The notes under the pieces were generated by a model. The model was not told the origin of the DNA, did not search any database, and was given only the letters and a program-made list of their open reading frames with translations. Positions 38,824 through 48,260 of a DNA stretch of 64,000 bases are shown here, piece by piece. The translations under genes were made by a program, and so were the position numbers. The stretch is from positions 1-64,000 of the forward strand of contig NZ_JADGEW010000003.1 of the NCBI RefSeq assembly GCF_016744155.1, in the 5' to 3' direction. The DNA is from Amphritea sp. Lineage in GTDB: Bacteria > Pseudomonadota > Gammaproteobacteria > Pseudomonadales > Balneatricaceae. Every line of letters starts with the position of its first letter. Within the stretch, counting starts at the first letter, position 1.

Positions 38824-40113
38824 ATGGGCAATCATCTGCTAACTTTCAGAGGAATATGGAATTTCATCCTGTATCTGTGCCGACAGTTTGTCCATAACCA
38901 GGGGATATTGAACGCCTCTGCGCTAACTTATACTACGCTGTTTGCCGTGGTGCCTCTGATGACCGTTTCCTATGCGATGCTGGCGGCTATTCCCTCATTT
39001 CAGGGCTCTGGAGAACAACTGCAGGCGCTAATCTTTGAGAATTTTGTGCCAGCTACCGGTGCGGTGGTTCAGGAATACCTGAAAGATTTTGCTTCACAGG
39101 CCAGTAAACTGACAGCGGTAGGTCTGATCTTTCTGTTTATTACCTCGATCATGATGATGAAGAATATTGAGGGGGCATTTAATCGGATCTGGCGGATTAG
39201 TGAACCACGCAAAGGAATGTCCAGCTTCCTGCTTTACTGGGCGGTATTGAGTCTTGGTCCGCTGTTGATCGGTGTGGGATTGTTGGTAAGCTCTTATATC
39301 GCTTCTCTATCGCTGTTTACCAGTGCGACGGAACTGGTAGGCAAGGCGCGATTATTGTCGGCTTTACCGGTGCTGATGTCGGCTTCCGCGTTTACGCTGC
39401 TCTATGCCGCAGTGCCTAACTGCAAGGTGCCTCTGAAGAATGCTGTTATTGGCGGTCTGGTGGTTGCGATTCTGTTTGAGACCGCTAAGCGGGGCTTTGC
39501 TCTGTTTGTTACTCAATTTCCTTCCTACGAACTTATCTATGGAGCATTTGCGGCGGTTCCTCTGTTTCTTGTGTGGGTCTTTATCTCCTGGACGATTATT
39601 TTGCTGGGAGCCGAGCTGAGCCGAGCCCTGACGGTTTATCGAGATCATCACCAGGGAAAGCATCTGTCGCATCTGCATACGCTGTTGGCCGTGTTGCAGC
39701 GTCTCTGGCAGGCTCAGCAGGTGGGGGAAGTTTTATCCGACCGTCAGCTGTTACAACAGGTAGAAGGGCTGGAGCAAAATGAGTGGGACAGCTACAGTCA
39801 TATTTTGCTGGATGCATCGGTGATGAGCCGAACTGATCGTGGCAGTTATATTCTATCCCGTGACATGGGAAGTTTTACGCTGGAACAGTTGAATCAGTTA
39901 CTGCCCTGGCCCATGCCCGAGCCGTCTCCGGTTGAAGCGATGGCGGGTTGGCAGCGGCAGTTGGATCAACGCTTGCAGAGCCTGAGTCAGACCCGTCAGC
40001 AGCAGTTGAGCCTGACTCTTGAGCAGCTGTTTGTAACAACACCTGGGCATGGTTCAGAGCAGTCAGTGGGTTCTGAATCGTTGAAAGCAACGCATAAGCG
40101 AGAGGAGTCCTGA
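38824..40113 (+). CDS. YihY/BrkB family inner-membrane protein
   Basis: About 429 residues; six membrane helices in the first 290 (family UPF0761, formerly RNase BN by mistake). Typical segments: NASALTYTTLFAVVPLMTVSYA, MMMKNIEGAFNRIWR, and YELIYGAFAAVPLFLVWVFI. The C-terminal 140 residues are soluble, Gln- and Leu-rich with possible winged-helix character (VGEVLSDRQLLQQVEGLEQNEWDSY). I chose the ATG at 38824, 8 nt from AGGA, over the GTG at 38821. It ends 2 bp before acylphosphatase. Confidence 0.9.
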   Translation: MGNHLLTFRGIWNFILYLCRQFVHNQGILNASALTYTTLFAVVPLMTVSYAMLAAIPSFQGSGEQLQALIFENFVPATGAVVQEYLKDFASQASKLTAVGLIFLFITSIMMMKNIEGAFNRIWRISEPRKGMSSFLLYWAVLSLGPLLIGVGLLVSSYIASLSLFTSATELVGKARLLSALPVLMSASAFTLLYAAVPNCKVPLKNAVIGGLVVAILFETAKRGFALFVTQFPSYELIYGAFAAVPLFLVWVFISWTIILLGAELSRALTVYRDHHQGKHLSHLHTLLAVLQRLWQAQQVGEVLSDRQLLQQVEGLEQNEWDSYSHILLDASVMSRTDRGSYILSRDMGSFTLEQLNQLLPWPMPEPSPVEAMAGWQRQLDQRLQSLSQTRQQQLSLTLEQLFVTTPGHGSEQSVGSESLKATHKREES

Positions 40114-40115
40114 AT

Positions 40116-40385
40116 ATGCAGTGTTTGCATGCATTTGTTAGCGGTCGTGTGCAGGGCGTCTGGTTTCGCCAGTCAACGGTCGAAACTGCGTTAGCTCATG
40201 GTCTGAGCGGCTGGGTGCGTAACCTTGAGGATGGCCGGGTTGAACTGATGGCGAAGGGAGATGAGCATGGACTGATGTTGCTTGAAGCATGGCTTAGCAT
40301 CGGCCCTGAATTGGCGACGGTGGCTGAAGTTAAAAGCCAATGGATAGATAATTCGTCAAACTTTGAGGGGTTTGAAGTTCTCTGA
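40116..40385 (+). CDS. acyP: Acylphosphatase
   Basis: An 89-residue enzyme hydrolysing carboxyl-phosphate bonds. It has the catalytic arginine in VSGRVQGVWFRQSTVETA (about R19) and the conserved asparagine in LSGWVRNLEDGRVELMAKG (about N38). It follows yihY by 2 bp with AGGAG upstream of the ATG. Confidence 0.94.
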   Translation: MQCLHAFVSGRVQGVWFRQSTVETALAHGLSGWVRNLEDGRVELMAKGDEHGLMLLEAWLSIGPELATVAEVKSQWIDNSSNFEGFEVL

Positions 40386-40396
40386 GATTACTCTAC

Positions 40397-40422
40397 ACAG
40401 GTAGCTGTTATCGGCTACCTGT
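40397..40422. terminator. Hairpin between convergent genes
   Basis: Perfect 9-bp stem ACAGGTAGC / GCTACCTGT between acyP and the convergent transglycosylase gene. It lacks a T tract on either side, so termination may be weak. Confidence 0.5.
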
Positions 40423-40425
40423 TGA

Positions 40426-40980
40426 TTAGTTCTGATAGCGCTTTTGGTTGCGATAGACTTTTTCCGGATACCAGACTTTACCGTAGCTACCGTTGTAACG
40501 GGCTAACGCTTCGGTCAGGTTTCCTTTTGAACGTTTGATGTAGTGTTTAAGAATGGTTGAGCCGTAGCGTATGTTGGTTTGAATATTGGTCAGATTATCG
40601 TTACTGCGCCCGATCTCCTTTTTCCAGAATGGCATAATCTGCATCAGACCTTGCGCACCCACTACAGATACCGCAAAGCGATTAAACAGGCTCTCTGTAT
40701 GGATCAAGCCCAGTACCAGCGATACGGGCAGCTCAACCCGATCTGCTTCAGCATGCACAGTCCTGAGAATCTCAATTCGTTCCAGATCATTGGAAACATA
40801 GCGCTGGGTACGTCCTGACATATCGGTCAGCCAAACCTCGGCGGCGAATCGGTCTTCAAAGCTGCTGCTCTCTGCAAAAGCCTGCTTCAGAGCTTCCCGT
40901 AATTCCGGATCAATCTCTTGGGAAGCCGCGAATAGCGGTAGTGAAAACAGCAGTATCAGCAGCGATAGTGTTAGTCGCAT
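40426..40980 (-). CDS. Lytic murein transglycosylase (SLT domain)
   Basis: A 184-residue periplasmic enzyme with a signal peptide (residues 1-19). The SLT/goose-lysozyme-like domain starts near residue 80: the catalytic Glu is in LVLGLIHTESLFNRFAVS, followed by GAQGLMQIMPFWKKEIG, DNLTNIQTNIRYGSTILKHYI and ALARYNGSYGKVWYPEKV. It resembles the catalytic part of MltC/EmtA but has no lipobox, so it should be soluble. It follows the monooxygenase gene by 9 bp. Confidence 0.9.
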   Translation of the reverse strand: MRLTLSLLILLFSLPLFAASQEIDPELREALKQAFAESSSFEDRFAAEVWLTDMSGRTQRYVSNDLERIEILRTVHAEADRVELPVSLVLGLIHTESLFNRFAVSVVGAQGLMQIMPFWKKEIGRSNDNLTNIQTNIRYGSTILKHYIKRSKGNLTEALARYNGSYGKVWYPEKVYRNQKRYQN

Positions 40981-40989
40981 CTCAGTGTC

Positions 40990-41298
40990 CTAAATTACTG
41001 TTTCGAAGCCTTCAAACTGGGGTGGCCCCAGATAGATCTCTTTGCTCGATCCTTTACCCGCATTGGCGTGGGCTTTACGAAAGGCATCTGACTTCAGCCA
41101 GGCATCAAATGCGGCTTTATCTTCCCAGACAGCATGGGATGACATCAGTGTGAACTCGTCGTTCGTTGCACCCTGTAAAAGGTTAAAGGAGACAAAGCCG
41201 GGCACCTGTTCAAGATGACTGTCGCGGTTTTGCCAGATCTCGATAAAGGTCTGCTCATGGCCTGGTTTAATTTGGAAACGGTTCATTGCGATGTACAT
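40990..41298 (-). CDS. Antibiotic biosynthesis monooxygenase, IsdG-like
   Basis: A 102-residue dimeric alpha/beta-barrel (ABM) protein: MYIAMNRFQIKPGHEQTF, QVPGFVSFNLLQG, and HAVWEDKAAFDAWLKSDAFRKAHANAG. Residues Asn6, Trp67 and His77 fall exactly where the catalytic Asn-Trp-His triad of IsdG-type heme-degrading monooxygenases lies, so a heme-degrading role is likely, though not shown. No heme-uptake genes are adjacent. It is the first gene of a two-gene unit with the transglycosylase. Confidence 0.8.
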   Translation of the reverse strand: MYIAMNRFQIKPGHEQTFIEIWQNRDSHLEQVPGFVSFNLLQGATNDEFTLMSSHAVWEDKAAFDAWLKSDAFRKAHANAGKGSSKEIYLGPPQFEGFETVI

Positions 41299-41404
41299 AT
41301 CGGTATAGCTCCTATAAACCTGAGATCTTTAAACTGATATCTTAGAACAAAGATCATAAAACTAGCACCTTAAAGCCAGCTAATTCTAATCTACTCAGAT
41401 GGCG

Positions 41405-42133
41405 CTACTTGCCACGGAGTATTTTAACCATACTAATGATGCTTTGCTCAGAGGGTTTTTGCCAGCCCTGATTGTTTAGTTTTTCTAGAATGGGCTGTGC
41501 TTTAGGGTCATCGGTCATCCCTTGTAACACCTTGCGAAGTTCTGCTGCCTGAGGTTTGAGTGAAGCGGCATACATCAGCAGTGGAAAGGCTTTGCGCAGA
41601 TTGCTTCGAGCCAGTAGGTTTACGGATGTGAGGCTAAGTTCAGAGAGTTGGTCGATGAAATTCTTGCTTAGTAGCGCGTAGGGCAGCTCACCCTGCTGCA
41701 CCGCTTTGAGCAGTTGAAGCCAGCTCTTCCGATATTCCATTGAAGAGGGGTGAATCTGTTTCTGTGTCAGCGTGGTAAGGCCCAGTCGGTTGGCAAAACT
41801 GCCTTGAATGCCACCCAGTGGTTCGCCATTGATGCCCTTAAGATTGCTCTGGCTGGCGCTCGGGCCAGAAACGATAGCAACTTCTTCAAACAATTCGATA
41901 GGTTGCATCAAGGGAGTGAAACGGTGCTCCCGAATCAGCTTAGGCACTTGCTCAGGAGCTGAGTATACGAGATCAGCGTTGGGTAGCTGGTCACGATATT
42001 CTTCAGCGGTTGTACTGACGACGGGGCTAATGGATATCCCAGATAACTTGCTCAGATAGATAGCAAATTCATACCAGCGTTCTGAATCACGGGCGGTATC
42101 ACTGGGAGGGACCAGAAGTCGGATCTTTTCCAT
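41405..42133 (-). CDS. PhnD-like phosphate/phosphonate-binding protein, no signal peptide
   Basis: A 242-residue protein resembling periplasmic PhnD-type binding proteins: IRLLVPPSDTARDSERWYEFAIYLSKLSG, ADLVYSAPEQVPKLIREH, and a hinge region EVAIVSGPSASQSNLKGINGEPLGGIQGSFANRLG. It has no detectable signal sequence and begins directly at the fold, so it may be cytoplasmic or need an upstream start that I cannot find. No ABC permease or ATPase is near. It is flanked by the proS terminator on its upstream side. Confidence 0.7.
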   Translation of the reverse strand: MEKIRLLVPPSDTARDSERWYEFAIYLSKLSGISISPVVSTTAEEYRDQLPNADLVYSAPEQVPKLIREHRFTPLMQPIELFEEVAIVSGPSASQSNLKGINGEPLGGIQGSFANRLGLTTLTQKQIHPSSMEYRKSWLQLLKAVQQGELPYALLSKNFIDQLSELSLTSVNLLARSNLRKAFPLLMYAASLKPQAAELRKVLQGMTDDPKAQPILEKLNNQGWQKPSEQSIISMVKILRGK

Positions 42134-42174
42134 AGCGTCAGATCTGGATTGGTGTCATAGGATTAATTGAAAGC

Positions 42175-42205
42175 AAAAAAAAGCAGGCCTTAGGCCTGCT
42201 TTTTA
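42175..42205. terminator. Terminator of proS (bidirectional form)
   Basis: Stem AAAGCAGGCCT / AGGCCTGCTTT with A7 before and T5 after. It follows the minus-strand proS stop directly. Confidence 0.88.
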
Positions 42206-42207
42206 TC

Positions 42208-43929
42208 TTATTTCTTCACTGTTCGGGAGATGAAATCGTTTAGCTCAGCGATTGCTATCTCCTGTTTTTCGGCATCCCGCCGGCCTTTGTATTCGAGGGT
42301 GCCTGCTTCAATGCCCCGATCTGAGATGACAACGCGATGGGGTATACCCATCAGCTCCATATCGGCCATCTTAGCACCCGGGCTTACTTTCGGGCGATCA
42401 TCCAGAATGACTTCGTAACCAGCAGAGGTCAGCTCTTCGTAAAACTTGTCAGCTTGCTCACGGACAACTTCAGACTTTTCATATTTCAGTGCTACCAGCG
42501 CAATGCTGAATGGTGCAATAGACTCAGGCCAGATAATGCCTCGGTCATCATAGTTCTGTTCGATAGCGGAAGCGACCACCCGGGTTACGCCGATACCGTA
42601 GCAGCCCATCTCCATGACTACGGCTTTACCATTTTCATCCAGAACCGTGGCGTTCAGTGCTTTCGCGTACTGTTGACCCAGCTGGAAAATATGGCCTACT
42701 TCAATGCCCCGTTTGATGCTTAGGGTGCCCGTTCCGCAGGGGCTAGGATCACCTTCTACTACGTTACGAATATCTGCAACTTCAGGCAGTGCAACATCGC
42801 GGTCCCAGTTGATACCGAAGTAGTGCTTACCTTCGATGTTAGCGCCGGCGCCAAAATCTGACATCTGTGCAACCGTGCGATCAACGATACATGGGATAGG
42901 CAAGTTAACCGGGCCAAGAGAGCCGGGGCCTGCACCGATCAATGACTTGATCGCTTCTTCTTCAGCCATCTCTAGCGGTGCTGCTACCTGGGCAAGTTTC
43001 TCTGCTTTGAGCTCGTTCAGGTCGTGATCACCACGTACAAGCAGAGCGATAAACTCTGCTTCGCACTCTTCAGAAGCTTTAACAAATAGCGTTTTAATGG
43101 TTTGTTCAATTGCCAGACCGTGTTGTTCAACCAGTTGTGCGATAGTTTTAGCGTCAGGCGTATCAACCAGCGTCATCTCAGCCGTGGGTGCCGCTCGCTC
43201 GCCTGCTGGCGCAATCGCTTCAGCCATCTCGATATTAGCCGCGAAGTCGCTGCTATCAGAGAAGGCGATATCATCTTCACCGGAGGATGCCAAAACATGA
43301 AACTCGTGGGAAGAGTTACCACCGATTGAGCCGTTGTCGGCTAGTACTGGCCGGTAATCCAGGCCAATACGATCGAAGATATTACAGTAGGTTTTGTGCA
43401 TCAGGTCATAGGTCTGCTGCAAAGAATCCATATTGCTGTGGAAAGAGTAAGCGTCTTTCATAATAAATTCGCGAGAACGCATGATACCGAAGCGTGGACG
43501 AACCTCGTCCCGGAACTTGGTCTGAATCTGATAAAAGTTGGCAGGAAGTTGTTTATAGCTCTGGATTTCATTGCGCACCAGATCAGTGATAACTTCTTCA
43601 TGGGTCGGGCCAACACAGAACTCTCGGTTGTGACGGTCACGAACTCGCAGCAGTTCAGGGCCGTATTTCTCCCAGCGACCAGATTCCTGCCATAACTCCG
43701 CAGGCTGGATAGCAGGCATCAGAACTTCCTGAGCGCCGGATCTGTCCATCTCTTCACGAACTATCCGCTCAACTTTGCGCAAGGTTCGCAGGCCAGCGGG
43801 CAGCCAGTTGTAAAGGCCGGAAGCTACTTTACGGACCATTCCTGAACGTAGCATCAGCTGATGGCTGATAACTTCTGCATCGGATGGTGTTTCTTTCAGT
43901 GTTGCAATCAGAAATTGACTGGCGCGCAT
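42208..43929 (-). CDS. proS: Proline-tRNA ligase (bacterial type)
   Basis: Class II aminoacyl-tRNA synthetase of 573 residues. Motif 1 ([30 protein letters not shown]), motif 2 ([26 protein letters not shown]) and motif 3 ([17 protein letters not shown]) are present. The 180-residue editing domain (INS) lies between motifs 2 and 3, including [15 protein letters not shown], so Ala-tRNA(Pro) editing is expected. The anticodon-binding domain ends the chain. Confidence 0.97.
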   Translation of the reverse strand: MRASQFLIATLKETPSDAEVISHQLMLRSGMVRKVASGLYNWLPAGLRTLRKVERIVREEMDRSGAQEVLMPAIQPAELWQESGRWEKYGPELLRVRDRHNREFCVGPTHEEVITDLVRNEIQSYKQLPANFYQIQTKFRDEVRPRFGIMRSREFIMKDAYSFHSNMDSLQQTYDLMHKTYCNIFDRIGLDYRPVLADNGSIGGNSSHEFHVLASSGEDDIAFSDSSDFAANIEMAEAIAPAGERAAPTAEMTLVDTPDAKTIAQLVEQHGLAIEQTIKTLFVKASEECEAEFIALLVRGDHDLNELKAEKLAQVAAPLEMAEEEAIKSLIGAGPGSLGPVNLPIPCIVDRTVAQMSDFGAGANIEGKHYFGINWDRDVALPEVADIRNVVEGDPSPCGTGTLSIKRGIEVGHIFQLGQQYAKALNATVLDENGKAVVMEMGCYGIGVTRVVASAIEQNYDDRGIIWPESIAPFSIALVALKYEKSEVVREQADKFYEELTSAGYEVILDDRPKVSPGAKMADMELMGIPHRVVISDRGIEAGTLEYKGRRDAEKQEIAIAELNDFISRTVKK

Positions 43930-44021
43930 AGATTTTTTACCTGATATTCTGAGCTTTTAAGACAGAGCATTTTAGGTGGGGTCAGCGTTTTGAACAAGGG
44001 GCAGAGAAGGAAAATAGAAAA

Positions 44022-45473
44022 TCATTTCAAATCAGATGAATCTTTGCCAACGCCAAGCCTTTCGAGAATCAGGGGATCATCAAAGTGAAGTTTGCCAATA
44101 AAGCGGATCGCATGATCTCCGGGGCGTCTCAGAGCTCCGGGGTTACTGATTCCCATGGGCCAGAATAACCATCGCTCTGGACGTTCAGAACCAGGCACAA
44201 ACCCCTCCGGGTTGAATACGGAGCTGCGAAGCCTGGGTGACGCGCCCGCTTGTAGTTGCAACAGGTCGTTGAATGGGCGTAATTGATACTGTTTCTGGGT
44301 GGATGCTGAGGCCTCAGCCTTCTGACTTGCGATTAACAGATGGGAGTTTGATGTCAGCGAGAGAAGTTGTCGGCCCGGCTCGGTGCGTAATACAAAGGTG
44401 GGTTCCCGGTAGAGCTGACGTGTTTCTGAGTAGCTTTGTGCGTGTGGCAGGATGAGGCTGTACCAACAACCGCATAAATGGATGCTGTCATAGGCCAGTA
44501 TCTGACCGGCTTGTGTTAAATGCACACGGAAAAGTACCGCATCATGTTGGCCTGCGAGCAGATCGAAGCGGCTTTCGGGTATGCGTTCAGGAAACCAAAT
44601 GAGGTAATTCAATTGTAGGGTGGTCTGGCTACGATGAATACCGTGACTGATATAATTGAAATTAATCGGTTGCTGATCGACCTTCAGATTGCCTTTATCC
44701 CAGTAGGGATGGCCTGGACGGTTAACCGCGAGGTTATCAGGCAGTCGCCACAGCGGTGCGTGATGTTTAATAAGTGCCTGTTTCGTAGCCTGGCTCAGGT
44801 TCGGGATTCCCAGGCTATCTCTTGGTATATCGAGGAGGTTTGGAGCAAGAGTATCAGCGTTTATCGGCCCATAGGTATTCCAGTCGCTATTTTGCAGGGC
44901 TGTTGTTTGCTGGTACAGCCAGGTATGTTCCCGCATGACACCCTGCTTAAACAGGAGGGCCGTGATAGGGTAAATTCCGGCAATTCTGGCAAAGGGCTGA
45001 TAATCATCATCTTCAGGTAAACTGAGGAGAAAGCGTCGGGACTGGCTGGGTGAGAGAATCTGCTGTTGTACCAGAGTCTGGCTACAATCATTTATATAAC
45101 GGGCGGAGTCTGTCGTGATCTTAAAACGTTGCCGCCATTGCTGTAATTGGGAAGCAGGAAGAAGCAGAAGTTCCTGCTGTAGACCGGTTATCGCCAGACG
45201 GGACATATAGCCAAGCAGATCGGTTAGTTGTTGGCCTGAAAGGTTATTCTGGCGGCTATAATAGTCGACCAGCCGATTGCTGCGTAACCAAGGGGCTCCG
45301 GCGACTACCTCACCCTGTTGAATGCCGGTATAACTGCGATTGAGTTGTTGCAGTTCCGTCAACGACGAAACGCAAGCGTCGATGACATTGCTTTCTGGCA
45401 GGGCCGGTTGCAGGTTTTTGCTACAGCCACTCACCAGAAAGACAAACAACAGACTCAGGATAACCCGGTACAT
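44022..45473 (-). CDS. Large lipoprotein of unknown function
   Basis: A 483-residue protein with lipobox LVSGC (Cys17). The first 200 residues are helical and Gln/Leu-rich; the second half has several beta-type segments and short motifs I cannot name (YISHGIHRSQTTLQLNYLIW; HLCGCWYSLILPH; ERWLFWPMGISNPGALRRPGDHAIRFIGKLHFDD). The cysteines in CGC may form a metal or disulfide site. Proteins of this size next to proS occur in related genomes, but no function is known to me. It is upstream of proS on the same strand with a 92-bp gap. Confidence 0.75.
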   Translation of the reverse strand: MYRVILSLLFVFLVSGCSKNLQPALPESNVIDACVSSLTELQQLNRSYTGIQQGEVVAGAPWLRSNRLVDYYSRQNNLSGQQLTDLLGYMSRLAITGLQQELLLLPASQLQQWRQRFKITTDSARYINDCSQTLVQQQILSPSQSRRFLLSLPEDDDYQPFARIAGIYPITALLFKQGVMREHTWLYQQTTALQNSDWNTYGPINADTLAPNLLDIPRDSLGIPNLSQATKQALIKHHAPLWRLPDNLAVNRPGHPYWDKGNLKVDQQPINFNYISHGIHRSQTTLQLNYLIWFPERIPESRFDLLAGQHDAVLFRVHLTQAGQILAYDSIHLCGCWYSLILPHAQSYSETRQLYREPTFVLRTEPGRQLLSLTSNSHLLIASQKAEASASTQKQYQLRPFNDLLQLQAGASPRLRSSVFNPEGFVPGSERPERWLFWPMGISNPGALRRPGDHAIRFIGKLHFDDPLILERLGVGKDSSDLK

Positions 45474-45585
45474 TTTACCTTCCTTAGATATTTACACCAC
45501 ACTTACAAGATAGTTGACCTGTTACCTTGGAGCTATTCCTCACAGGTACTATAATCGCGCCACTAAATTCTTCCGGTATACAGAT

Positions 45586-46092
45586 ATGCAGCTGAAACAG
45601 ATTAACAAAGAACGGTATGCTAAACATTATAAGTATCTAATGGTCGGTATTGTTGTTGTCCTCGCGGTGATCGCGTTATCAATATCAACCATCCTGATTC
45701 AGCTGTTTGGGAATGCTGATGGTGATAATTTCTGGCTCAATCTGACCGGTGTAGCCATCGGTGGTGTTGTCATCCTCACATTACTGCGGAAGAATCGTGA
45801 TCATGAGTTTATGTATGAAGTGATCTATGTGTGGGATCTTAAGCAGATGCTTAACCGAATCTATCGTAAGCAGAAACATATCAAAGCGGCGATTGAAATC
45901 GGTGATCAGGATGCCATGGTGATTATGAACTGGAGCTATAATGGTTCTGAACAGCTTTATAATCTCGATAACAATACTATTACCATGGAAGATCTGCACA
46001 GAGCGATGCGCGAGCTTCAACAGACGATAGAGCAGAGTGGCTTTTCAATAAGCACCGAAGATTTCAAACCGCAGATGCTAGATAAGTACTGA
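45586..46092 (+). CDS. DUF3087 membrane protein
   Basis: A 168-residue protein from the ATG at 45586, with two membrane helices (about residues 20-43 and 53-65) and a cytoplasmic helical C-terminal half (YVWDLKQMLNRIYRKQKHIKAAIEIGDQDAMVIMNWSYNGSEQLY). This matches DUF3087, of unknown function. A perfect -10 TATAAT (45550-45555) with TTGGAG 17 bp upstream lies 31 bp before the start. It converges on the GFA gene at a shared terminator. Confidence 0.82.
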   Translation: MQLKQINKERYAKHYKYLMVGIVVVLAVIALSISTILIQLFGNADGDNFWLNLTGVAIGGVVILTLLRKNRDHEFMYEVIYVWDLKQMLNRIYRKQKHIKAAIEIGDQDAMVIMNWSYNGSEQLYNLDNNTITMEDLHRAMRELQQTIEQSGFSISTEDFKPQMLDKY

Positions 46093-46103
46093 TACGTTCT
46101 TTA

Positions 46104-46133
46104 TAAAAAAGGCCCTGAGAGGGCCTTTTTTTA
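46104..46133. terminator. Bidirectional terminator
   Basis: Stem AAGGCCCT / AGGGCCTT around GAG, with A6 before and T7 after, between convergent DUF3087 and GFA genes. Confidence 0.87.
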
Positions 46134-46138
46134 TGCTG

Positions 46139-46585
46139 TTATTTACTGGTAGGGCCTTCTGAAAAATATTTCAGGTCACCACTGGATTCAAACCAGTCAG
46201 CGCGGGAGTCGTAAAAGATATTGCGTCGGGGCTTGATGCCGGGGTCCTGATCCAGAGTGCCAGCTGGAATGGCGATATTGTTGGCTCCTTTTACTTCCCA
46301 GGGAAGGGACGATCCGCATTTACTACAGAAACAAGAGGCGTAAAACTCGGCTTCGGGCACTTCAAAACGAGTAACCAGTGCTTCGCCACTGAGCCACTTA
46401 AACTGCTCAGGCTTCACAAACATAATTGAACCATGGGCGCTGCCACTGACCTTTTGGCAGCGGGAGCAATGACAGTACTGAAAGCCTCTGGGCTCCCCCT
46501 GAAATTGATAAGTGACGGCACCACAGAGGCAGCTGCCGGAAATGGCCTCTTCCTGTAGGTTATTGTCCTGTTCAGTTTGGTTCAT
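46139..46585 (-). CDS. GFA-family (CENP-V/GFA) protein
   Basis: A 148-residue zinc protein of the glutathione-dependent formaldehyde-activating family. Zinc ligands are visible as SCLCGAVTYQF, YCHCSRCQKVSGS and FCSKCGSSLPWEV; the end has IPAGTLDQDPGIKPRRNIF. The annotation 'formaldehyde-activating' is doubtful for most members. Its start overlaps the stop of the MscS gene (ATGA). Confidence 0.9.
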   Translation of the reverse strand: MNQTEQDNNLQEEAISGSCLCGAVTYQFQGEPRGFQYCHCSRCQKVSGSAHGSIMFVKPEQFKWLSGEALVTRFEVPEAEFYASCFCSKCGSSLPWEVKGANNIAIPAGTLDQDPGIKPRRNIFYDSRADWFESSGDLKYFSEGPTSK

Positions 46586-47436
46586 AAACGCTCCAGTTCT
46601 TGTTCTGCTTTCAGAGGTGTTTTAAGGGTAACTTCACGCTGAGGGAAGGGTATCTCAATGCCAGTTTCTCGAAACGCACTATAGATTGCACTATTAACCT
46701 GAAACTGTAGCTCGAAGAGTCTTTTTGATGGTACCCAATAGCGGTAAGCAATCTCCACCGAGGAATCGCCAAAACCTGCAATGCCGACTTGAGGTGCCGG
46801 GTCCTGAACCACTGCACTGTTGGTTTCGAGTAGGGCTTTGATCAGGCCTATGGCTTTATCAGGGTCCGCTGCGTAACTGATGCCGATTGACGCTTCTACG
46901 ATGGTGTTTTCAAAACTGTTAACCAGTACTTCGCCGACAATATGTTTGTTGGGGATAGTGACCAGCTCGCCGTCCTCTGTCGTTAGCTGGGTGTAGGCCA
47001 GGTGAATCTCTTTCACGACACCGCAGACATCGTTACAACGTATAGTGTTCCCGACGACAAAAGGCCGGGTGATAATAATGGTGAAACCAGCACCGTAGTT
47101 CGAAAAAACTCCCTGAAGGGCGAGTCCGATGCTCAGGGAGATTGCACCGATTGCCGCGATAAACGGGGCCACGCTAATGCCGAATTTACCTAAACAGATT
47201 ACGGCAACCATCGTTATCAGCAGTAGCTTTATGGTGCTACTGATAAAATTACTCAGGGTGACATCAACGTTGTGGCGAAGGCACAGACGAAGTGTCAGTT
47301 TGCCGATCCAACGAGCCACAATAAGGCCGATGATTAGAATAATCACCGCCCCGATAACCTGAAAACTATAGTTTACAAAGAAATCGATAAGCAGACTGTA
47401 TAGGTGGGTCAGAGTGGCAAGTTCTTCCTGAATCAT
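46582..47436 (-). CDS. Small-conductance mechanosensitive channel (MscS)
   Basis: A 284-residue membrane protein with three N-terminal helices. The pore-lining helix shows the MscS glycine-alanine pattern (FIAAIGAISLSIGLALQGVFSNYGAG), followed by the beta domain (RPFVVGNTIRCNDVCGVVKEIHLAYTQLTTEDGELVTIPNKHI) and the C-terminal vestibule. The protein protects against hypo-osmotic shock. It is coupled to the downstream GFA gene by a 4-nt overlap. Confidence 0.94.
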   Translation of the reverse strand: MIQEELATLTHLYSLLIDFFVNYSFQVIGAVIILIIGLIVARWIGKLTLRLCLRHNVDVTLSNFISSTIKLLLITMVAVICLGKFGISVAPFIAAIGAISLSIGLALQGVFSNYGAGFTIIITRPFVVGNTIRCNDVCGVVKEIHLAYTQLTTEDGELVTIPNKHIVGEVLVNSFENTIVEASIGISYAADPDKAIGLIKALLETNSAVVQDPAPQVGIAGFGDSSVEIAYRYWVPSKRLFELQFQVNSAIYSAFRETGIEIPFPQREVTLKTPLKAEQELERL

Positions 47437-47490
47437 GGGGGCGTCTCCTGAATCCGGCGCGCCGGTAATTCAGAACCGGCCAGCTAAAGA

Positions 47491-48000
47491 TCAGCTGGCG
47501 CGTAGACCTAGTTCAGGTTCACGATCATCCAGCAACTCAATAAATTCGATCAACTGATCGAGCTGTCTCTCATTGTATACTGGAATTCCGTTGCGCATAA
47601 GCTCATCTGCAGTGGCTCCGGATCCTGACTTTATAGTTCCGGTGAAATTGCCGTCGTAGACTTCCAGATTGCCACAGGATGGACTGCGAGATTTTAGAAA
47701 CGCACAGCAACAACCTTCGCGCTTAGCAATCTCCAGCGCTCGTTCGGCACCGGCTAAAAACTGAGGCGTGACATCTTCACCGTTAATCGCGGTGATGCGC
47801 AGAGGAAATTTGTCTTGAATTTCTGCCGGAGGACGGGGGGTAGGGAGTCCTCCCTCAATTTCGGGGCAGACGGATATGAGGCGTCCCTGTTTGTTTAAGC
47901 GGCGTATCAAATCGTTATCTATCAGGTTGTCTTTTCCATCATAACGGACTTTATTCCCTAACAGACACGCACTGATCAGTATTTTATTTTTTTTATTCAT
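47491..48000 (-). CDS. DUF523 domain protein
   Basis: A 169-residue protein of the DUF523 (YbbK-like) family: KILISACLLGNKVRYDGK at the start, SVCPEIEGGLPTPRPPAEI and CAFLKSRSPSCGNLEVYDG. Conserved cysteines in these three segments suggest a metal or Fe-S site; the function is unknown. It lies alone, divergent from the acyl-CoA dehydrogenase cluster. Confidence 0.88.
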   Translation of the reverse strand: MNKKNKILISACLLGNKVRYDGKDNLIDNDLIRRLNKQGRLISVCPEIEGGLPTPRPPAEIQDKFPLRITAINGEDVTPQFLAGAERALEIAKREGCCCAFLKSRSPSCGNLEVYDGNFTGTIKSGSGATADELMRNGIPVYNERQLDQLIEFIELLDDREPELGLRAS

Positions 48001-48260
48001 AATTCAGTTTGTTCAGATATTAAGTGTCGGCGCGGATTCTAACAGTAATCAGGCTTAGAGCAATAAAACTAAAGCACGAATGTTACGGTTAAATGATCTG
48101 CGGCAGTTTAAATATGGGCTTTCAGACCTTAAAGTTATAAAAAAAACTTCAGTTTACTGTTTACGCTAGGGGTTGTTCTGGGTATATACTTAGGGGAATA
48201 CCCTTACGGTGATCTTAAGTGATCCTGAACGGTCTTTGATAATAAGAATAGGATTACCCG
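48001..48260. promoter_or_regulatory. Intergenic control region upstream of the acyl-CoA cluster
   Basis: No ORF. A -10-like TATATA (about 48183-48188) lies below a poor -35. Just after it is an imperfect palindrome around GGGGAATACCC (about 48193-48205). A related half, GTAAACCC, occurs twice near 63324 and 63429 upstream of the two-component system and the last synthetase gene; a shared regulator is possible but unproven. Confidence 0.3.
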
